From DASRAU01 sp036005805 (GTDB taxonomy: Bacteria; Acidobacteriota; Polarisedimenticolia; Gp22-AA2), in contig DASYQE010000350.1 of assembly GCA_036005805.1 (NCBI GenBank), forward strand, positions 1 to 29,714: DNA of 29,714 bases, given 5' to 3'. Position 1 is the first letter of the stretch, and each line of letters opens with the position of its first letter. Shown piece by piece: positions 1 to 7,716 of the stretch. The position numbers and the translations under genes were made by a program. Under the pieces are notes generated by a model. That model was not told where the DNA came from, did no database searches, and saw nothing but the letters and a program-made list of their open reading frames with translations.

Positions 1-2928
1 CGGGAGATCGCCTCGGGCGACCCTTCGGCGCCGGCGCTGCAGGCCCGGGGTCTCGCGGACCTGCTGCGCGGCCACGCCGACGGCGCCGTCCGTTTCCTGG
101 AGGAGGCCGGCCGGCTCGCGCCGCACGACGCGCGGATCGGCAGCGACCTGGCCGGCGCCTGGCTCGCCCGGGCCGACGCGACCGACAGCGTCGAGGATCG
201 CGTGCGCGCGCTCGACACGGCGCGGCACGCGATGGCGTTCGCCCCGGGCCTGCCCGAAGCGCGCTTCAACTTCGCCCTGGCGCTCGAATCGCTGACCGCC
301 GGCCGCCGCCGGACGGCCGCGCGGCCCGATGTCGCCGCCGCGATGCGGGCCTGGACGGACTTCCTCGGCTTCGATTCCGACTCCGGCTGGGCGACGGAGG
401 CGCGCCTGCGCCTGGCCGAGCTCCGGCGGATGTCCCAGGGCGGCGTGGCCGAACCGACCGCCGACGCGATCGAACGAGCGGCCCGGGACGGCAGGAGCGG
501 GGAGGTGCAGCAGGCCATCGCCGCGCTCCCGCGCCTCGGGCGGGAGGTCTTCGAGCGGCGCCTCCTTCCCGGCTGGGCCGAGGCCGAATTGAAGCACGAC
601 ACCGCAGCGTCCGCGGCCGCTGGGGCGCCCGCGCGTCTCGTCGCCGAGGCGCTCCTGGCGGCCTCGCAGGACGACACCGCGTCCGGCACGATCGCGCGGA
701 TCGAAGCCCTGCCTCGAGGCAGCGCCGCCGCGACCGACCTCGCCCGCGCGCTCCTCGATTACCGCGACGGGATTCGCCTGCACGATGACGATCGGATCGC
801 GCAGGCTTTGCCGCGCTTCGAGTCGGCCGAGGCCGGCTTTTCGCGCGCGCCGGTGCCGCTGCAGCAATCGGCGGGACTCTACCGGGCGATCTGCGAGTAC
901 TACGAAGGTCGGCCCGAGGCGTCGGAAGCGAGGGTGCGCGCCCTCGACGCGGCGCCCGGCCTCGATCGACGGCCGTCCCTGCGCGCCCGCGTGCGCGCCA
1001 TGCTGGGTCTCCTGCTCGCGGTGCGCGGCCGACAGACCGACGCCCTGGACGCGTACGAATCGTCGCTGCGGTTGTACGCCGCGGCGGGGGAGGCGGACGG
1101 GATGGCGCGCGACCACATGCTCATCGCCGAGACCCTCGGCCTCATCGGCGACGACGCCGATGCCTGGCGCCATCGCGCCGAAGCGATCGCCTTCGCCGAC
1201 CGCGTGCAGGAGGCGCGCCGCCGCCCCATCCATGTCGAGGCGAGCCTGGCGGCGCTGCGGCAGGGCTTCCCGTGGGCCGCCGTCGTGCTCCTCGAGCCGG
1301 CCTTCACGGGAGCCAAAGGGTTGCCGCCGGCGGATCGCGTCGAGCTGCAGCTCACCCAGGCGCGCCTGCTCTCCGTCATCGGCGACGAACGGGGAGCGGA
1401 CAAGGATCGGGCGGACGCCGCCACGGCTCTGCGCCAGGTCGAGGACGCCGGGATGCGCGACCGGCTCACGGCGGAGCTGGCGCTGGCGGGCCGGCCGCCG
1501 GCGGCGCCGCCGGGACCGCGCGCGGCCGCCTCCGCGGGAAAGGGCGGCCCCGACACGTCCGGCACCGCCGGGCTCGAGGCTTCGCTGCGCTACTTCGAGG
1601 CGCACGAGTCGGAGACCCGCGTTCCCGAGATCGAGCTGGCGCTCGGAAAGAGTCTCGAAGCGTCCGGCCGGTACGAGGAGGCCGCGCGCCACTACGGGAA
1701 CGGCCTCGCCACGGCCGAGCGGGTGCGCGCGCGCCTGCGCGCCGAGGCGCAGCAGATCCGCGCGCTCGATCGCACCCGCGATCTCGACGACGCGATGATC
1801 CGCCTGCAGGCCGGACCACTGTCGGCCCCGGGTCGCGCGCTCGCGTATGCCGAGCGGGCGCGCCGCCGCGAGCTGGATCTCGATCCCGACGCCTTCACCC
1901 CGGCGGCCGCGCCGGGAACGACCGTGCTCAGTTTCGTCCTGCTCGACGATCGGGTGCTGCGTTGGGTGGGGACCGGCGAGTCTCCCCAGTACCGGCCGGG
2001 CCCCCCGGGACTCGACGCGATCGAGCGCCTCGTCGCCGACCTGCACGCGGCCGCGGCCGAGCGCGACGACGGGCGCTTCCGGGACGTCGCGGGGAGCCTG
2101 TACGACCTGCTGATCTTTCCCGTCGAGGATCTGCTCCCCCGGGAGGGAGGGCTGCGCATCGTCCCGGACCGGTGCCTCGCGGATGTCCCCTTCGCGGCGC
2201 TGTACGACAGGCGGAGCCGCCGCTATCTCGTCGAGCGATTCGACGTCGCCGTCGCTCCGAGCCTGGCGTTCGCCCCGCGGTCGGCGGCGGTCGCCGGGCG
2301 TTCTTCCTCGGGGATGCTGGTGGTCGCCGATCCCGCCTTCGACGCCGAAAGGTTCCAGGGTCTTCCGAGGCTGCCGGCCGCCGACGCCGAGGGTCGGGCG
2401 ATCGCGGCGGCCCATCCCGGCGCGGTCCTGCTCGCGGGATCCGAGGCGACCCCGGCGCGGTTCCTCGCGGAGGCGCGCGGCTCCGGCGTGATCCACGTGG
2501 CGGCCCATGCCTTCGTGAACGAGGTCGATCCGCTGTCGTCCGCCCTCCTCCTCGCCCCGGCCGCACAGACGAGCGGCCTTCTCACGGTCGCGGAGCTGCG
2601 CGCCGCGGGGCTCGCCTCGACGCGGCTCGTCGTCCTCGGCGCGTGCAGCGCGGTGCGCGGCGGCCACGGCCGGTCGGCGGGAAGCCTGAGCCTGGGGCGT
2701 CCGTTCCTCATGGCCGGCGTGCCGGAGATCGTCGGTCCGCTGTGGGACGTGCGCGACCGCGAAGCGGGATCGATGCTCGCCGCCTTCCACCAGGGGCTCG
2801 ATCGCGGGCTCACGCCGCTGCAGAGCCTGTGCGCGGCCCAGCGCGCCGCCCTGGCGGGGAGCGACGCCGCCGCCCGGTCGCCCTCGTCGTGGGGAGCGCT
2901 CGAACTGAACAGCACACTGCTCGATTGA
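1..2928 (+). CDS. TPR-like/CHAT-domain protein (5' end outside window)
   Basis: The reading frame is open from base 1, so the gene begins upstream; GTG at 202 is only the first start-like codon inside the window. The N-terminal two thirds are Ala/Arg/Glu-rich helical repeats of TPR type (for example around 1000-1300 and 1630-1730). The C-terminal part, from about 1900, is a CHAT domain, a caspase-like clan CD peptidase fold. Visible landmarks are IVPDRCLADVPFAALYD, the His motif HVAAHAF (second His codon at 2506-2508), and LGACSAVRGG with the presumed nucleophile Cys at 2644-2646, followed by PLWDVRD near the end. Both dyad residues are present, so it may be an active protease. TPR-CHAT proteins are known in conflict and cell-death systems, but also elsewhere. 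It lies 14 bp upstream of the next gene and close to a trypsin-like protease gene, suggesting one operon. Confidence 0.88.
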   Translation, partial: REIASGDPSAPALQARGLADLLRGHADGAVRFLEEAGRLAPHDARIGSDLAGAWLARADATDSVEDRVRALDTARHAMAFAPGLPEARFNFALALESLTAGRRRTAARPDVAAAMRAWTDFLGFDSDSGWATEARLRLAELRRMSQGGVAEPTADAIERAARDGRSGEVQQAIAALPRLGREVFERRLLPGWAEAELKHDTAASAAAGAPARLVAEALLAASQDDTASGTIARIEALPRGSAAATDLARALLDYRDGIRLHDDDRIAQALPRFESAEAGFSRAPVPLQQSAGLYRAICEYYEGRPEASEARVRALDAAPGLDRRPSLRARVRAMLGLLLAVRGRQTDALDAYESSLRLYAAAGEADGMARDHMLIAETLGLIGDDADAWRHRAEAIAFADRVQEARRRPIHVEASLAALRQGFPWAAVVLLEPAFTGAKGLPPADRVELQLTQARLLSVIGDERGADKDRADAATALRQVEDAGMRDRLTAELALAGRPPAAPPGPRAAASAGKGGPDTSGTAGLEASLRYFEAHESETRVPEIELALGKSLEASGRYEEAARHYGNGLATAERVRARLRAEAQQIRALDRTRDLDDAMIRLQAGPLSAPGRALAYAERARRRELDLDPDAFTPAAAPGTTVLSFVLLDDRVLRWVGTGESPQYRPGPPGLDAIERLVADLHAAAAERDDGRFRDVAGSLYDLLIFPVEDLLPREGGLRIVPDRCLADVPFAALYDRRSRRYLVERFDVAVAPSLAFAPRSAAVAGRSSSGMLVVADPAFDAERFQGLPRLPAADAEGRAIAAAHPGAVLLAGSEATPARFLAEARGSGVIHVAAHAFVNEVDPLSSALLLAPAAQTSGLLTVAELRAAGLASTRLVVLGACSAVRGGHGRSAGSLSLGRPFLMAGVPEIVGPLWDVRDREAGSMLAAFHQGLDRGLTPLQSLCAAQRAALAGSDAAARSPSSWGALELNSTLLD

Positions 2929-2942
2929 TCGCGGGAGGAACC

Positions 2943-3881
2943 ATGGACAACCAGGTCAGCGTCGACTTCACCGGCCTCTGCGTCTTCGTCACCAACGCGC
3001 CGCATCACAAGCTCAAGGTGATCCTGGCGCGCGATCCGAAGGGGAAGATGATGCACCGGCCGATCCTCTCGTTCGACGTCGCCTCGCTGTCGCATTTCCA
3101 GGGGCGGACGCCGATCCAGGTGGTCCAGCTGGCGAGCGGGGCGCAGGTCGCCTCCTGGGACCTGCAGGATCGGATCCTCCGGCTCAGGGACTGGTCCTGC
3201 GCCTACCCGTCCTGGGTCAAGGTCTGCCGTGGAACGGACCGGCTGCCGACCATGCCGCCGGATCCGTCCGCCGAGATGGACGCGCGCTGGGTGCCGTCGT
3301 TGAAGACGGTCTCGGAGAGCAGCAAGGTGCTTCCCGTGTACCTGCAGGACAACCCGAAGCCGGCGAAGCGGGCCTCGTCGCTCGCCGCGCGCTTCGACAT
3401 CGGCGCCGGCTACCTGTTCGCCAACGCGGAGGTCAACCGCCGCCAGCCGATGGACTGCTGGGAGTTCGACGGCGGCGGCAAGATCCACCGGCAGTACCTG
3501 GCCGACTCGATGCGGCTCGAGCTGAAATCGCACACCAGCGAGCCGCTGGTGATCGACGCGTACCGGTTCGGGAACCCGTCGGTGCCCGCCGAGACGCTGG
3601 AGCTCCTGCCCGCGAACGGCCGCATCGAGCTGGCGGTGTCGAACCTGCCCGACGCGCTCCCGGGATCGGAGGCGCACGCGGTCCACTCCGCCGGGCTGGG
3701 GGACGAGATGCCGCACTTCGGCATCTACTACACACTGCTCGACAACCCGAAGCGGCGGCCGATTCCGAAGCGCTCCACGCAGTCGTTCGCCGTGGTGCCC
3801 GCCGCACCCATGGGCGAAGTGATGCACGCCGTCATGCACGGCGTCCAGCCGGTCAAATGCACGCCGGGCATGGTTCCCTGA
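2943..3881 (+). CDS. uncharacterised 312-aa protein between CHAT and trypsin-like genes
   Basis: ATG at 2943 follows GGGAGG with normal spacing and sits 14 bp after the CHAT gene stop. A longer open frame runs back into the CHAT gene but is an out-of-frame shadow. The protein is cytosolic by appearance: no signal peptide and no membrane segment. It begins with a beta-strand pattern, VDFTGLCVFV, then LKVILARDPKG and a HRPILSFDV strand, and has scattered Trp/Cys (WSCAYPSW, MDCWEFDGGG). The middle contains LKSHTSEPLVIDAYRF. I do not recognise the family. Its position between two protease-like genes makes a substrate, adaptor or regulator of those proteases an attractive guess, but nothing in the sequence proves it. 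Confidence 0.85.
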   Translation: MDNQVSVDFTGLCVFVTNAPHHKLKVILARDPKGKMMHRPILSFDVASLSHFQGRTPIQVVQLASGAQVASWDLQDRILRLRDWSCAYPSWVKVCRGTDRLPTMPPDPSAEMDARWVPSLKTVSESSKVLPVYLQDNPKPAKRASSLAARFDIGAGYLFANAEVNRRQPMDCWEFDGGGKIHRQYLADSMRLELKSHTSEPLVIDAYRFGNPSVPAETLELLPANGRIELAVSNLPDALPGSEAHAVHSAGLGDEMPHFGIYYTLLDNPKRRPIPKRSTQSFAVVPAAPMGEVMHAVMHGVQPVKCTPGMVP

Positions 3882-4564
3882 CGGTCCCCCGGGGCGTCAC
3901 CATCGGGCGCGGCGGGACACAGACCGCCGGCACCGCCGCCTGCCTGGTGACCCGGGCCTCCGACCGCCCGGTGGCCGCGGCGCACGCGCTCTTCCTGCTC
4001 GGGACGAACCACATCCTGGCGCTGGTGAACCGCGGGCCCATCGGGGCTCCGATCCGCCGGCCGGGATCCCGGGAGGCGCCGGGTCACCGGGGCCGGATCC
4101 TCGCGCGGCTGTCCAGCTTCGTGCCGATCTCGTTCGACTCGGCCAACGTCGTGGATGCTGCGCTCGCCCGAACCTCGGCGGCGGTCCTCGATCGCCGTCT
4201 GCCCGGGGCGCGCGGCGCCCGCGGGCGCCTCCGGCCGCCGGTGGTGGCGCCGGCGATCGGCATGCTCGTGCAGAAGACCGGCGGGATGACGGGGCATCGC
4301 CGCGGCCGCATCGACGCGGTCGGCGTCACCGTGAAGGTCGACTACACGCCGCTCGGCCGCACGGCCCGCTTCGAGAACCAGTTCCGGGTGAGGGGGATCG
4401 ACGGAGTCTTCAGCGACCGCGGAGACTCGGGCGCGCTCGTGACCACCTGGCCCGGGAACCAGCCCGTCGGTCTCCTGTTCGCGGGGAACGCCGCGGCGAA
4501 CGTGGCCTTCTGCAACGACATCGGGACGGTCTGCCGCCGTCTCGGCGTCTCCATCCTTTTCTAA
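3857..4564 (+). CDS. trypsin-like (chymotrypsin-fold) serine protease
   Basis: This 235-aa protein overlaps the previous gene by 25 bp, consistent with translational coupling; no strong Shine-Dalgarno is visible at ATG 3857. A catalytic triad of chymotrypsin-like order can be assigned: His52 in LLGTNHILA, Asp100 in NVVDAALAR, and Ser191 in RGDSGALV. The GDSG motif is followed by the strand PVGLLFAGN, as in peptidases of this fold. There is no clear signal peptide, so the enzyme is probably cytoplasmic. This differs from the usual secreted bacterial trypsin homologues and would fit a role together with the CHAT protein upstream. Its stop overlaps the stop of the convergent PAP2 gene by a few bases. 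Family assignment is good; substrate is unknown. Confidence 0.82.
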   Translation: MHAGHGSLTVPRGVTIGRGGTQTAGTAACLVTRASDRPVAAAHALFLLGTNHILALVNRGPIGAPIRRPGSREAPGHRGRILARLSSFVPISFDSANVVDAALARTSAAVLDRRLPGARGARGRLRPPVVAPAIGMLVQKTGGMTGHRRGRIDAVGVTVKVDYTPLGRTARFENQFRVRGIDGVFSDRGDSGALVTTWPGNQPVGLLFAGNAAANVAFCNDIGTVCRRLGVSILF

Positions 4565-5190
4565 CGACCGAGGGCGATGGCGCCGAGAGCGTGGGCCATG
4601 TAACGGCAGTCGCCGAAGAAATCGGCCACCTGCCAGGTGACCAGGAAGGTCGCGGCGTAGAAGAGCGCGGCCTGGTGCGCCTCCAGCCGCATCGCATGGT
4701 ACTCGAGCCTCGGCACGAGCACCCGCTCCTTCGAGACCAGCCAGACGATCGCGACCCCCACCAGGCCACCGGCGAGGACATCGCTCGGGTAGTGCAGCCC
4801 GAGGATGAGCCGCACCGGGAAGACGAATCCCAGCACCCAGACGAACGCCACCGCGCCCCAGGCGCGCGACACGGTCCACAGGCCGGAGGCCAGGGCGCAG
4901 AGCATCACCGCGTGATCGCTCGGGAACGAGCTCCACTCGGCGTGGCTGGACGGATTGAAATCCCAGGCGGTCACGAGCGACAGGGACGGCTCGAAGATCG
5001 GCCGCAGCCGCGGCGGCAGGAGGCGCTGGCCGACGCGCGCCACCGCGATGGCGATGCAGGCGGCGAACAGCGTGCGGATGATGCGCCGGCGGTTCTCCGG
5101 CTGGTTGCGCGTCGAGAACCAGAAGAACCACAGCAGGCCGACGATGAGACCGGTCTTGAGAAGGGAGTTCGACTCGAGCATGACGACCAC
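4561..5190 (-). CDS. PAP2-family membrane phosphatase
   Basis: This 209-aa membrane protein carries the three PAP2 phosphatase motifs. Motif 1 appears as Arg56-x6-Arg63-Pro64, with Arg in place of the usual Lys. Motif 2 is FPSDHA with Pro90, Ser91, Asp92 and His93. Motif 3 is Arg127-LILGLH133-YPSD137. Around these are several hydrophobic helices (about 12-25, 40-52, 95-105, 112-130, 138-152). The family removes phosphate from lipid phosphates such as undecaprenyl pyrophosphate or phosphatidic acid, usually at the outer face of the inner membrane. The exact substrate cannot be read from sequence. The gene is monocistronic, convergent with the protease gene (stop codons overlap) and divergent from the lysyl oxidase gene across a 258-bp gap. 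Confidence 0.88.
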   Translation of the reverse strand: MVVMLESNSLLKTGLIVGLLWFFWFSTRNQPENRRRIIRTLFAACIAIAVARVGQRLLPPRLRPIFEPSLSLVTAWDFNPSSHAEWSSFPSDHAVMLCALASGLWTVSRAWGAVAFVWVLGFVFPVRLILGLHYPSDVLAGGLVGVAIVWLVSKERVLVPRLEYHAMRLEAHQAALFYAATFLVTWQVADFFGDCRYMAHALGAIALGR

Positions 5191-5374
5191 CCGGTCGAAG
5201 GCATGGCTTCGGCCGGCGAGCGAATTGAACGCTTCGACGACGGTGACATCAAACCGCTCGACGAGACCCAGAGGAAGCCCTCCCGGAATCGTCCGAATTC
5301 CGCGCCGGACCGGCGGAGTCTACCCGATCACGACGAGGGAGGCCGCATCGGTTGGGAATTCCTCGGGATTCAGG

Positions 5375-5404
5375 TTGCGGGACGCAGGTTTTGGCCGGTA
5401 TCCT
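5375..5404 (+). promoter_or_regulatory. weak sigma70-like promoter candidate for the lysyl oxidase gene
   Basis: TTGCGG (5375-5380) and TATCCT (5399-5404) are separated by 18 bp and lie about 45 bp before the ATG at 5449. Only partial matches to TTGACA/TATAAT are present, so this is a pattern match without further support. Nothing else clear is seen in the 5191-5448 gap. Confidence 0.25.
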
Positions 5405-5448
5405 TCGACCAACGAGACACCCATTCGCCTCGGGCAAGGAGGAAACCC

Positions 5449-6300
5449 ATGCCTGCACGCCCCGTCCGGCCGAAGCGTTCCATCGCCTGGTCGCTCGCGG
5501 GAGCACTTCTGCTCCTGTCCCCCGCCTTCGCCGCGAAACCTCAGCGAATCTGCACGCCCCAGGTGCGATGCTCCGATCATCGCGGCTGCCCTGACCTCAG
5601 CCTCGACCTGGGTGTCCTGCTCGACCCGGCGCAGACGTGGATGGAGTTCCACACCTTTGCGCCGACCGACTGCGCCGTCGTCGAAGGCATGGCCCAGGCG
5701 GGCACGCGGAAGATGCTGTTGTTCGCCACCGAGACCAACAACCTGGGACCCGGGGGGCTGGAGCTCGGCGATCCGGCCGACCATCCAGCCTGGTTCGAAT
5801 TCTCGCCATGCCACGGCCACTATCACATCAAGGATTACGCCGACTATCGTCTCTGGACGCCGGCCGGTTACGCCCAATGGATCGCGCTGCGGGGCGCCCA
5901 GCCGGATCTCTGCGCCAGCGAGGTGCTCGCCGCCAACCCCGCGCTCGCGTCCCAGGTGGTCCAGACCAACAAGCTCGGACTGTGCTTCTACGATGTGCTC
6001 CTGATGGGGACCTGGGACGGGGCCTCGCAGGTCTGCCCGCGCTCCCCGGATCCGCGCACCTACGTCAGCTGCGATTTCGCAGGGCTCGGTGTGTGCTGGG
6101 CGGACGTCTACAACGGCGGGCTCTATGGAATCCAGGACGGCCAGTGGGTCGACGTGACCGACCTTCCGGACGGAGAGTACGTCCTGGAGAACGAATCCAA
6201 CGCCACGCGTCTGATCGCGGAGGCGGACTACACCAACAACTCCATCGCGATCCGCGTCCTCATCAAGGGCAAGAAGATGTCGATCCTTGGTCCGGCGTGA
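5449..6300 (+). CDS. secreted lysyl-oxidase-like copper amine oxidase
   Basis: ATG 5449 follows AAGGAGG with good spacing and opens a signal peptide (Arg/Lys start, SLAGALLLLSPAFA, cleavage near residue 28), although the frame is open much further upstream. The mature protein matches the lysyl oxidase catalytic domain. The copper-binding talon is CHGHYH (Cys121, His122, His124, His126). The two precursors of the lysine tyrosylquinone cofactor appear conserved: Lys175 in QTNKLGLCFYD, like the animal HKASFCLED segment, and Tyr221 in WADVYNGGL. The latter is followed by QWVDVTDLPDGEY and EADYTNN, which parallel QWIDITDVQPGNY and ESDFTNN in animal LOX. The family oxidises peptidyl lysine or other primary amines to aldehydes. 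Length is 283 aa, a single domain. Substrate is unknown; a cell-surface or extracellular site is likely. Confidence 0.9.
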   Translation: MPARPVRPKRSIAWSLAGALLLLSPAFAAKPQRICTPQVRCSDHRGCPDLSLDLGVLLDPAQTWMEFHTFAPTDCAVVEGMAQAGTRKMLLFATETNNLGPGGLELGDPADHPAWFEFSPCHGHYHIKDYADYRLWTPAGYAQWIALRGAQPDLCASEVLAANPALASQVVQTNKLGLCFYDVLLMGTWDGASQVCPRSPDPRTYVSCDFAGLGVCWADVYNGGLYGIQDGQWVDVTDLPDGEYVLENESNATRLIAEADYTNNSIAIRVLIKGKKMSILGPA

Positions 6301-6337
6301 TTGTCGCGGGTGGAAAAACCGAGGGAGGATTGCACCG

Positions 6338-6754
6338 ATGGCTGAAGGAACCCTGACCGGAGGCTGCCTGTGCGGCCAGGTCCGTTTCGAGGTCAGAAAG
6401 CCGCTGCAGTTCGCCGGCTACTGCCACTGCACCCGCTGCCAGCGCCGCACCGGCACGGGCGCCGCCGTGTCGGCGCGCATCGAGCCCGGATCGCTGCGCG
6501 TGCTGTCGGGTGAAGGGAACATCAAGGCCTACCGGCCGGCCGACGGATTCGCGAAGGTGTTCTGCACGAACTGCGGCGGCGCCCTCTGGAGCCAGAGCCC
6601 GAAGGACCCGGAGGTGATCAGCGTGCGGATGGGAGCCTTCGACGCCGACCCCGGCGTGCGGGCGTCGTACCGCCAGTACGTCGCCTACGCGGCGAAGTGG
6701 GAGCCGATCCCCGAGGACGGCCTGCCCCGCTTCCCCGAGGCGCGCCAGGCCTGA
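6338..6754 (+). CDS. GFA/CENP-V family zinc-binding protein
   Basis: This 138-aa protein starts at ATG 6338 after GAGGGAGGA. It has the GFA (glutathione-dependent formaldehyde-activating enzyme-like) zinc pattern: Cys10-x-Cys12 in GGCLCGQVRFEV, the CHCTRC cluster at 29-34, and Cys76-x2-Cys79 in FCTNCGGALW. The fold binds two zinc ions in characterised members. Most bacterial homologues have no proven substrate, and formaldehyde activation should not be assumed. It lies 37 bp after the lysyl oxidase gene on the same strand, so the two may be cotranscribed. Lysyl oxidase produces aldehydes and this family is named for aldehyde-adduct chemistry, but a functional link is speculation. Confidence 0.9.
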   Translation: MAEGTLTGGCLCGQVRFEVRKPLQFAGYCHCTRCQRRTGTGAAVSARIEPGSLRVLSGEGNIKAYRPADGFAKVFCTNCGGALWSQSPKDPEVISVRMGAFDADPGVRASYRQYVAYAAKWEPIPEDGLPRFPEARQA

Positions 6755-6775
6755 CACCTGCCCGGCGGCTGGAGC

Positions 6776-7633
6776 CTACGGAAGGTAGGAGGCGCCCACG
6801 ATCTGATGGTCGGCGGGGGCCATCGCGCCGCTCCACCAGGAGCACCCGAGTGCGATTTCTGTTCCTGCCAGAACCGTTTCGGTGAACTGCTGGGGCAGCG
6901 TGCCGGTCATCACGTGCTCGGTTCTCTGGAGCCGCGCGACGACCGGGACATCGCAGGTGTTGCGGATGAAGACGAAACGTGAGCACTCCGGAACCGTGTT
7001 CACCGGTCTCGTCTGGAGCGAGATGCACTCGCGCGCCGGCTTCCGTTCGACCGTTCCGTTCGAGGCGCCGCCGGCAGGGCGGGAGCCGGATTTCCGAGCC
7101 GAATCCGTCTGCGGCTCCGGGACGGCCTCTTTTCCGGGAGCGCCGCCCTCGGTCGTCCCCGGCGCCTGCTGGTCCCGGGTGGGTGCCGGTTTCGCGGCGG
7201 CGGGGGAGGGGGCCGCCGGCGCTGCCGCCTCACCCTTCCCGGCGGCGGGCTTCGGCTCGACTTGCTGGATCACCACTTCCGATGAGCCGAGGAGGAACCG
7301 GCTCGAAGTCCGATCGCGCGAAAGCGGGACGCTCCAGGCAAAATGTTCCCGGACCTTCGCGGTTGCGCCGTCGGTGGCGACCACGACGTCCTCCTCCCGC
7401 AGGGCGAAGACCGTTCCGGCCTGGGCATCGGCGAGGAAGCGCTTCGACTCGGAGGGGACCACCAGCAGCAGCTTGCCGCCATGGCCGCCGCGAAAAACCT
7501 TCGCGCCCTCGACGGCCTCCCCGTCCACGGTCACCGCGAAGCTGGTGTCGAGCTCGTAGGTCGGGCCGGCGCTGAAGACCGGCACGGCGCTCAGCCAGGC
7601 CACGACAGCGATGGGTCCCAGGTGCCGAACCAT
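6776..7633 (-). CDS. exported hypothetical protein with Ala/Pro linker
   Basis: The frame is open to 7750, but ATG at 7633 is the likely start because it opens directly into a signal peptide (VRHLGPIAVVAWLSAVPVFS), giving 285 aa. An N-terminal domain of about 100 residues is rich in short beta strands (GKLLLVVPS, GTVFALREEDVVVATDG). A low-complexity Ala/Pro/Glu linker spans roughly residues 130-200. A C-terminal domain follows with four cysteines (RECISL, VPECSRFVFIRNTCDV, LGCSWW). I do not recognise a family. It is divergent from the serine hydrolase gene across 83 bp and convergent with the GFA gene. Confidence 0.75.
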   Translation of the reverse strand: MVRHLGPIAVVAWLSAVPVFSAGPTYELDTSFAVTVDGEAVEGAKVFRGGHGGKLLLVVPSESKRFLADAQAGTVFALREEDVVVATDGATAKVREHFAWSVPLSRDRTSSRFLLGSSEVVIQQVEPKPAAGKGEAAAPAAPSPAAAKPAPTRDQQAPGTTEGGAPGKEAVPEPQTDSARKSGSRPAGGASNGTVERKPARECISLQTRPVNTVPECSRFVFIRNTCDVPVVARLQRTEHVMTGTLPQQFTETVLAGTEIALGCSWWSGAMAPADHQIVGASYLP

Positions 7634-7716
7634 TCCCGCAGCATACCAGCCCGGGACGAGGTAAACCTTTCCGGCCCCCTGCCGTTGAGGAAAGCATTGT
7701 CCGGGAAGGAGCCCCG

